Shown one piece after another: positions 49,661-53,646 of a stretch of DNA of 53,646 nt. The stretch comes from Oscillospiraceae bacterium (lineage in GTDB: Bacteria; Bacillota; Clostridia; Oscillospirales; Oscillospiraceae). The stretch covers positions 1-53,646 of the forward strand of contig WQTE01000003.1 in assembly GCA_009786445.1 (NCBI GenBank), in the 5' to 3' direction. Each line of letters starts with the position of its first letter. Positions within the stretch are counted from its first letter, which is position 1. Position numbers and translations under genes: made by a program. The notes beneath the pieces are model-generated. The model was not told where the DNA came from. It searched no databases and worked only from the letters and a program-made list of their open reading frames with translations.

Positions 49661-49666
49661 TATAAT
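49661..49666 (+). promoter_or_regulatory. -10 box of the tsaE promoter, leaderless transcript likely
   Basis: TATAAT at 49661-49666 lies only seven bases before the ATG at 49674; a weak -35 (TTATAA) is 17 bases further up. Transcription would begin at or next to the ATG, and no ribosome binding site is present before it. Confidence 0.5.
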
Positions 49667-49673
49667 CGAAAAC

Positions 49674-50120
49674 ATGACAAATGTAATCAATAACATTATA
49701 AAAATAACAAATACAAACAGCGAAGCTGAAACTGCCGCTGAAGGTGAGGAGCTTGGTCGCACACTGAGCCCGGGAGCGGTTGTTGCGCTCTATGGTGATT
49801 TGGGTGCAGGTAAGACTGCTTTTACCCGCGGGCTTGCTATTGGGCTTGGTATAGAAATGCCTGTCTCCAGTCCGACTTTTACAATCGTCAACGAGTATCC
49901 CGGTGACATTCCGCTTTTTCATTTTGATATGTATCGCCTTGAAAACGAAAGCGAACTTTTTGACATAGGCTGGGACGACTACTTAGAGCGAGGCGGCGTT
50001 TGTGCCATTGAGTGGAGCGAAAAGGTTCCTGGAGCGTTCCCGCCTGATACCATCAAAGTACGCCTCGAAAGCTGCGGGGAAAATGTACGGACTATAACAA
50101 TAAAATCAAGTAATCATTAA
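49674..50120 (+). CDS. tsaE: tRNA threonylcarbamoyladenosine biosynthesis ATPase TsaE
   Basis: 148 aa. Walker A G-D-L-G-A-G-K-T near residue 41, a switch-like S-S-P-T-F-T-I-V-N-E-Y near 64 and the acidic D-M-Y-R-L near 83 mark the TsaE family. With TsaB and TsaD it makes the t6A37 modification of ANN-reading tRNAs. It is followed 55 bases later by tsaB. No ribosome binding site is visible. Confidence 0.95.
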   Translation: MTNVINNIIKITNTNSEAETAAEGEELGRTLSPGAVVALYGDLGAGKTAFTRGLAIGLGIEMPVSSPTFTIVNEYPGDIPLFHFDMYRLENESELFDIGWDDYLERGGVCAIEWSEKVPGAFPPDTIKVRLESCGENVRTITIKSSNH

Positions 50121-50175
50121 AAGACTCCGCAAACCGCATATCATCTGCTACACTCAGGGATAGGAGAAACCAGCT

Positions 50176-50883
50176 ATGCTCATTATCGCATTTGAATCAT
50201 CTGCAAGACCCGCTTCTGTTGCGGTGCTGGAAGTCTGCGACACCTCTGCCGACTCATGCAAGCATAAACTCCTGGGACAGTACTTCCAAAACAATGGCTT
50301 TTCACATAGCCGCACCCTCATGTCAATGGCCGAAACATTACTCAAAAGCCTCAATCTCAAACCTGCTGACATCGGACTTGCTGCCGTCGCAAGAGGGCCG
50401 GGCTCTTTTACAGGAATCCGCATCGGTGTCTCCGCCGTTAAAGGCTTAGCTTGGGGGCTTGATATTCCTGTCTGCGGTGTCTCAACACTTGAGGCGATGG
50501 CTCGCCAGACAAGACTCCCCGGCACTATAATCTGCCCCGTAATGGATGCCCGCCGAAGTCAAGTCTATAATGCTCTTTTCAAGTGGCATGGCGATAAACT
50601 CAAAAGATTAAGAGACGACCGCGCCATCTCCATAGATGAGCTATCAGAAGATTTAAAACACTACGGCGAGCCGTTTATGTTTGTCGGTGATGGCACAGAG
50701 GTGTGCAAAAAAAGTATCTCTGACAATAATCTTCACGACACACCGGAAATACTTCACTATCAAACTGCGTACGGCGTAGCCCTCGCAGCACTTCATGCTA
50801 AGCCCATATCATCAGAGGAACTGGAGCCATCTTATCTACGCCCTTCACAAGCCGAAAGGGAGCGAAACAGCGTAAATAATTAG
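50176..50883 (+). CDS. tsaB: tRNA threonylcarbamoyladenosine biosynthesis protein TsaB
   Basis: 235 aa. An ASKHA-fold protein: the N-terminal I-A-F-E-S-S-A-R-P-A-S-V and the A-R-G-P-G-S-F-T-G-I-R-I-G segment near 73-85 are diagnostic. It acts as the scaffold partner of TsaD. AGGAG lies ten bases before the ATG. tsaD and rimI, often next, are not in this window; a long inverted repeat follows. Confidence 0.95.
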   Translation: MLIIAFESSARPASVAVLEVCDTSADSCKHKLLGQYFQNNGFSHSRTLMSMAETLLKSLNLKPADIGLAAVARGPGSFTGIRIGVSAVKGLAWGLDIPVCGVSTLEAMARQTRLPGTIICPVMDARRSQVYNALFKWHGDKLKRLRDDRAISIDELSEDLKHYGEPFMFVGDGTEVCKKSISDNNLHDTPEILHYQTAYGVALAALHAKPISSEELEPSYLRPSQAERERNSVNN

Positions 50884-50974
50884 CAGGAGATGGGAAATTT
50901 GCTACGCTTTTTTCGATCCAGGTAATCTTCACCCCTGTTCTCGAAAAAATACTTCACAAACAGCCCATCTCCTG
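50884..50974. terminator. Two-tier inverted repeat between tsaB and the lyase gene
   Basis: An outer CAGGAGATGGG (50884-50894) pairs with CCCATCTCCTG (50964-50974), and an inner TTTTTTCGA (50908-50916) pairs with TCGAAAAAA (50941-50949). The two converging genes tsaB and the lyase end on its sides, so a shared bidirectional terminator is likely. Confidence 0.5.
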
Positions 50975-51000
50975 TGAGAATTTTGAAAGCAGCTGCGACA

Positions 51001-52449
51001 TCACAGACTATCGCCAAAATCCTTCCTAAACTGCTTTGCAAGTTCTTCAGGCCAATTGCTCAATGGCTCCAAGCGACCAAAGAAGAAGCGGAGTACCTTC
51101 GGCTCTTCGACAAACTTTAGACCACCAATCATATTGCGGTGCCGGTACAGCCAGCTTATGCGGTCGGCTGTGTATTTGACTTGCGACAAAGTAAACACAC
51201 GCCTTGGAACGGCAATACGCGCAAGTTCCATCTCGGCAAGCCTCTCGCTACCATCGTCGTTGCGCTGCTCACTCATGGTACCTCGCTCCATGCAGCGCAC
51301 TCCGCTGGCAATGAAAATCGCCGCTGCAAGTGCTCCTGCCGGATACTCTTCTTGAGGGATATGTGAGCAAAACTCTGAAGCATCTACGTGACATCCGAGA
51401 CCACCCGGCGGAGTCACGACAGGCACGTTATTCTTGATAAGCTCATTACACAAAGCCTCAACAATAATCGGCGTTTGGCTGATAACGTCAATATCCATAG
51501 TCTCTAAAAGTCCGACAGCCAGAGCCTCCATTTCGCGCACCGACATACCGCCGTAAGTCAGAAAACCCTCGTAGAGCGGCACAAGCTCACGCATTTTAAG
51601 AAATAGAGCTTTATCGGAAACAAGAATTCCGCCACCACGTGCTGAGCCCAGCTTGCGCGCTGAGAAATAGACGATATCCATCATCGATGCAATTTCTCTT
51701 GTAATGTCGATAATTTTGGTATCCTTGTACTTAGGGTCACGAATTTTGATAAAATACAAATTGTCGCCGAGCAAACTGGCATCGTAGACAAGCTTAATGC
51801 CTTCACTGCGGCAGATTTGCGAGACCTCACGCATATTTGCCATGGAAACAGGCTGTCCGCCGATTAGGTTCGTACCCGCTTCAATGCGCACAAATGCTAC
51901 GTTTTCAGGACCGTTGCGCTTAATCGATTCCTTAAGCTTATCAACATCAATGTCACCTTTAAAAGGTGCATCGCTCTTAATTTTGTAGCCCTCATCATAT
52001 AAAATTTCCTCAACAACTCCGCCGTTCAATGTAATATGCGCCTTTGTTGTTGTGAAATGATAGTTCATGATAGTAACCATTCCGGGCTTAACAAGTGTCT
52101 GTGCGATAATATTCTCGCAGGCGCGACCCTGGTGAGCAGGCAGGAAGTATTCCATACCAAATATATCCTGCAACACTTTTTCAAGCCTATAATAGGTTTC
52201 CGAACCGGCGTAGCTGTCGTCAGCCTGCATCATTGCTGCATACTGATCCTGACTCATGGCATTGACACCGCTGTCGGTGAGCATATCCATGAAAACATCA
52301 CGATTTCTGAGCAAAAAAGTGTTGTAGCCAGCTTCCTTCATGCTCTTAAAGCGCTCCTCCACCGGCAACAGATTTACTTTCTGCACCATCCTGACTTTGT
52401 GCATTTCAAGCGGGACATTTTCTCCTGATAGAAATTTTACATTAGACAT
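51001..52449 (-). CDS. Tryptophanase/tyrosine phenol-lyase family enzyme
   Basis: 482 aa from the ATG at 52449 (AAAGGAAG upstream). It is a PLP fold-type I beta-eliminating lyase; the PLP lysine is in F-S-A-R-K-L-G-S-A-R-G-G. It splits tryptophan to indole, pyruvate and ammonia, or tyrosine to phenol. The residues that separate the two activities cannot be judged without an alignment. A TTGAAA-17-TAAAGT promoter lies at 52482-52510. It fits an amino-acid-fermenting anaerobe. Confidence 0.85.
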   Translation of the reverse strand: MSNVKFLSGENVPLEMHKVRMVQKVNLLPVEERFKSMKEAGYNTFLLRNRDVFMDMLTDSGVNAMSQDQYAAMMQADDSYAGSETYYRLEKVLQDIFGMEYFLPAHQGRACENIIAQTLVKPGMVTIMNYHFTTTKAHITLNGGVVEEILYDEGYKIKSDAPFKGDIDVDKLKESIKRNGPENVAFVRIEAGTNLIGGQPVSMANMREVSQICRSEGIKLVYDASLLGDNLYFIKIRDPKYKDTKIIDITREIASMMDIVYFSARKLGSARGGGILVSDKALFLKMRELVPLYEGFLTYGGMSVREMEALAVGLLETMDIDVISQTPIIVEALCNELIKNNVPVVTPPGGLGCHVDASEFCSHIPQEEYPAGALAAAIFIASGVRCMERGTMSEQRNDDGSERLAEMELARIAVPRRVFTLSQVKYTADRISWLYRHRNMIGGLKFVEEPKVLRFFFGRLEPLSNWPEELAKQFRKDFGDSL

Positions 52450-52481
52450 CTTCTTTCTTCCTTTCACACGCATGTTGGCTA

Positions 52482-52510
52482 ACTTTATCACAGTTAAGCC
52501 TTTTTTTCAA
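52482..52510 (-). promoter_or_regulatory. Promoter of the lyase gene
   Basis: On the minus strand: TTGAAA (52505-52510), 17-base spacer, TAAAGT (52482-52487), about 33 bases before the start codon. No leader peptide of the TnaC type was recognised. Confidence 0.5.
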
Positions 52511-52574
52511 CAATAATGTGTTTTTTGCGGTGTTTGCACGGCTTTTTCAGAGGCTTTTTCAGAAAATATTTGTC

Positions 52575-52604
52575 TTGACAAACCGTAGTATCATGTGCTA
52601 TCAT
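52575..52604 (+). promoter_or_regulatory. Promoter of the antisense RNA at the chromosomal toxin locus
   Basis: TTGACA (52575-52580), 18-base spacer, TATCAT (52599-52604). The predicted RNA starts near 52611 and runs into the toxin's 3' end, as at the element locus. Confidence 0.6.
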
Positions 52605-52696
52605 AGCAAGCAATCGGGTGGCTCCTTTGGTAAGGGTGGGTCGCTCCGAAAAGTTGAATAACTTGGGGAACGCCGCGCCTTTATCCTAGGGTGCGG

Positions 52697-52780
52697 TTAC
52701 TTCTTTTTGGTGATATTAACCACCAAACCGATAACCGCGATGATTAGCATTAGAAGTGCTATGACTTCAAGCAGTGTCAT
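52697..52780 (-). CDS. 27-aa holin-like type I toxin, chromosomal copy
   Basis: 27 codons from the ATG at 52778-52780 with the purine run AAGGGGGTGG upstream, the same as the element copy. The peptide is a single hydrophobic helix beginning M-T-L-L-E-V-I-A and ending N-I-T-K-K-K. It differs from the copy at 6324 mainly in the last eight residues. The 5' flank is conserved too (GAAGGGGGTGGCTGC before the start). It lies between the lyase and the ABC-F gene. Confidence 0.65.
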   Translation of the reverse strand: MTLLEVIALLMLIIAVIGLVVNITKKK

Positions 52781-52872
52781 GCAGCCACCCCCTTCACAGA
52801 GAGAGCAACCCAACCGCCGTTTTGCTTGCTGCGTGAGCATATCACAACCCGCATCAAGATTACAACCACAGT

Positions 52873-52916
52873 GCAAACACCCCAAAGTTGAAGATTTCAC
52901 ACTTTGGGGCGTTTGC
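52873..52916. terminator. Inverted repeat upstream of the toxin
   Basis: GCAAACaCCCCAAAGT (52873-52888) pairs with ACTTTGGGGcGTTTGC (52901-52916) over 15 pairs, with a 12-base loop. There is no T run on either side. It lies between the ABC-F gene end and the toxin gene and could separate their transcripts. The rest of 52781-53028 shows nothing recognisable. Confidence 0.4.
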
Positions 52917-53028
52917 TGTAGAATATTAAAACTTAGAAGCGTGTTTTTTCTACAAAATTTCTACATTTGGGTGCATTTATTAAATTTTTGTGAACACATG
53001 CTCTCACAGGACGTCGAGGACTGCGCCC

Positions 53029-53646
53029 CTATTCCGCGACCGCTTCCCACTCTGCCAGCAACCGCTCCAGCTCGATGCTTAACTCCTGCTCCTTAGATTC
53101 GAGTTCCATCAGCTTCTCGTAGTCGCTGGAGTGCTGCTCTTTTTGCAATGCTAAATCGTCTATTTCCGATTCAATCTTTGTTATCTCCCGTTCGAGTCGT
53201 CTAAGCTCCTTTTGAGAATCAGACGGCTTTAACTTTTTCTTCGCCGCCTTATCTCCCTTTGAAATCCCACCTCTGCCCTCATCACTTGCCTTTTTCAGCT
53301 GTGGAGAGCGCGGCGACTTTTTGTTTTCCATGTACTGTGCATACGTGCCTTTAAAATCGGTAAACTCGCCGTCTGAAAGCTCCCAGATGCGTGTCGCAAA
53401 CCTATCTATAAAGTATCTGTCGTGCGAAATAAAAATAAGTGTCTCATCATATCCATCAACAACACCCTCTATCCACTCACGTGATGCCAGGTCTAAGTGA
53501 TTCGTCGGCTCGTCTAAAATAAGCAAATTTATCTCATCATATGTCAGCATACAAAGGCGCAGTCGACTTTTCTCGCCGCCGGACAAATCTCCCACATACT
53601 TAAACACATCTTCACCCGAAAACAAAAATGCACCAAGCCTGTTACG
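53029..53646 (-). CDS. ABC-F family ATPase, C-terminal part (gene continues past the edge)
   Basis: The frame stays open to the end of the window; 206 residues are visible. They include the second nucleotide-binding domain: L-S-G-G-E-K-S-R-L, then I-L-D-E-P-T-N-H-L-D and I-S-H-D-R-Y-F-I, then a charged coiled-coil C-terminus. ABC-F proteins work on the ribosome as translation factors or, in some members, as antibiotic resistance factors. Without the inter-domain linker the subgroup cannot be given. Confidence 0.9.
   Translation of the reverse strand, partial: RNRLGAFLFSGEDVFKYVGDLSGGEKSRLRLCMLTYDEINLLILDEPTNHLDLASREWIEGVVDGYDETLIFISHDRYFIDRFATRIWELSDGEFTDFKGTYAQYMENKKSPRSPQLKKASDEGRGGISKGDKAAKKKLKPSDSQKELRRLEREITKIESEIDDLALQKEQHSSDYEKLMELESKEQELSIELERLLAEWEAVAE

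Noticed and set aside
51001-52449. Assigning tnaA specifically to the lyase gene
   Set aside because: Tryptophanase and tyrosine phenol-lyase cannot be separated by eye; only the family is supported.

Overview
The window looks like a chromosomal stretch of a low-to-moderate GC anaerobic Firmicute (class Clostridia) carrying a roughly 34 kb integrated mobile element. The right 19 kb is ordinary chromosome: rodA, a dGTPase, dnaG and rpoD in one direction, tsaE and tsaB in the other, a very long acyl-CoA dehydratase activase typical of amino-acid-fermenting anaerobes, a tryptophanase/tyrosine phenol-lyase family enzyme, a MATE exporter, a BlaI/BlaR1-type regulator pair, a lipoprotein/ABC exporter operon and the end of an ABC-F ATPase. 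No rRNA, tRNA or CRISPR array was recognised.

The element occupies about 161-34230. It sits between a lipoprotein gene running off the left edge (1-90) and the promoter of the blaI-like gene (34235-34266). Almost all its genes lie on the minus strand. Its large serine recombinase (32556-34208) is at the right end, next to the chromosome. Left to right it holds: small unknown membrane proteins (388-1863); an accessory block with an LPD-like protein, a DUF4942 adenine methyltransferase, a J-domain protein, a tiny toxin with antisense RNA, a macro-domain protein and many small proteins (2258-9861); a mobilization block with relaxase, PcfJ-like protein, MobC-like protein and a candidate oriT (10155-14640); an AT-rich block with a signal peptidase and a degenerate exonuclease-like protein (14677-17866); a modification block with a radical-SAM remnant, a PAPS-reductase-family protein and a C5-cytosine methyltransferase (17878-20967); a ParB/ParA partition block that has undergone tandem duplication (20991-24708); a replication block with a helicase-loader-like gene, 22-bp iterons and RepA_N-like winged-helix genes (24716-29270), interrupted by a membrane nuclease and a diguanylate cyclase; and a regulatory right end with two divergent Cro/CI repressors and a HipA-like kinase (29288-32514).

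The element has relaxase, accessory proteins and oriT-like DNA, but no recognisable coupling protein, VirB4 or other type IV secretion gene. The best reading is a mobilizable integrative element that can also replicate and partition as a plasmid.

Two systems appear undescribed. One is a pair of about 180-nt structured elements (161-342 and 9941-10120) with long identical blocks and compensatory changes in their stems. The other is a set of five copies of a 15-bp odd palindrome, TCCTCAC-N-GTGAGGA, spread over 32 kb of the element, partly inside genes, which I propose as the binding site of the element's ParB/KorB-like protein. A third point is a small holin-like toxin with convergent antisense RNA present twice, once in the element and once in the host chromosome 46 kb away.
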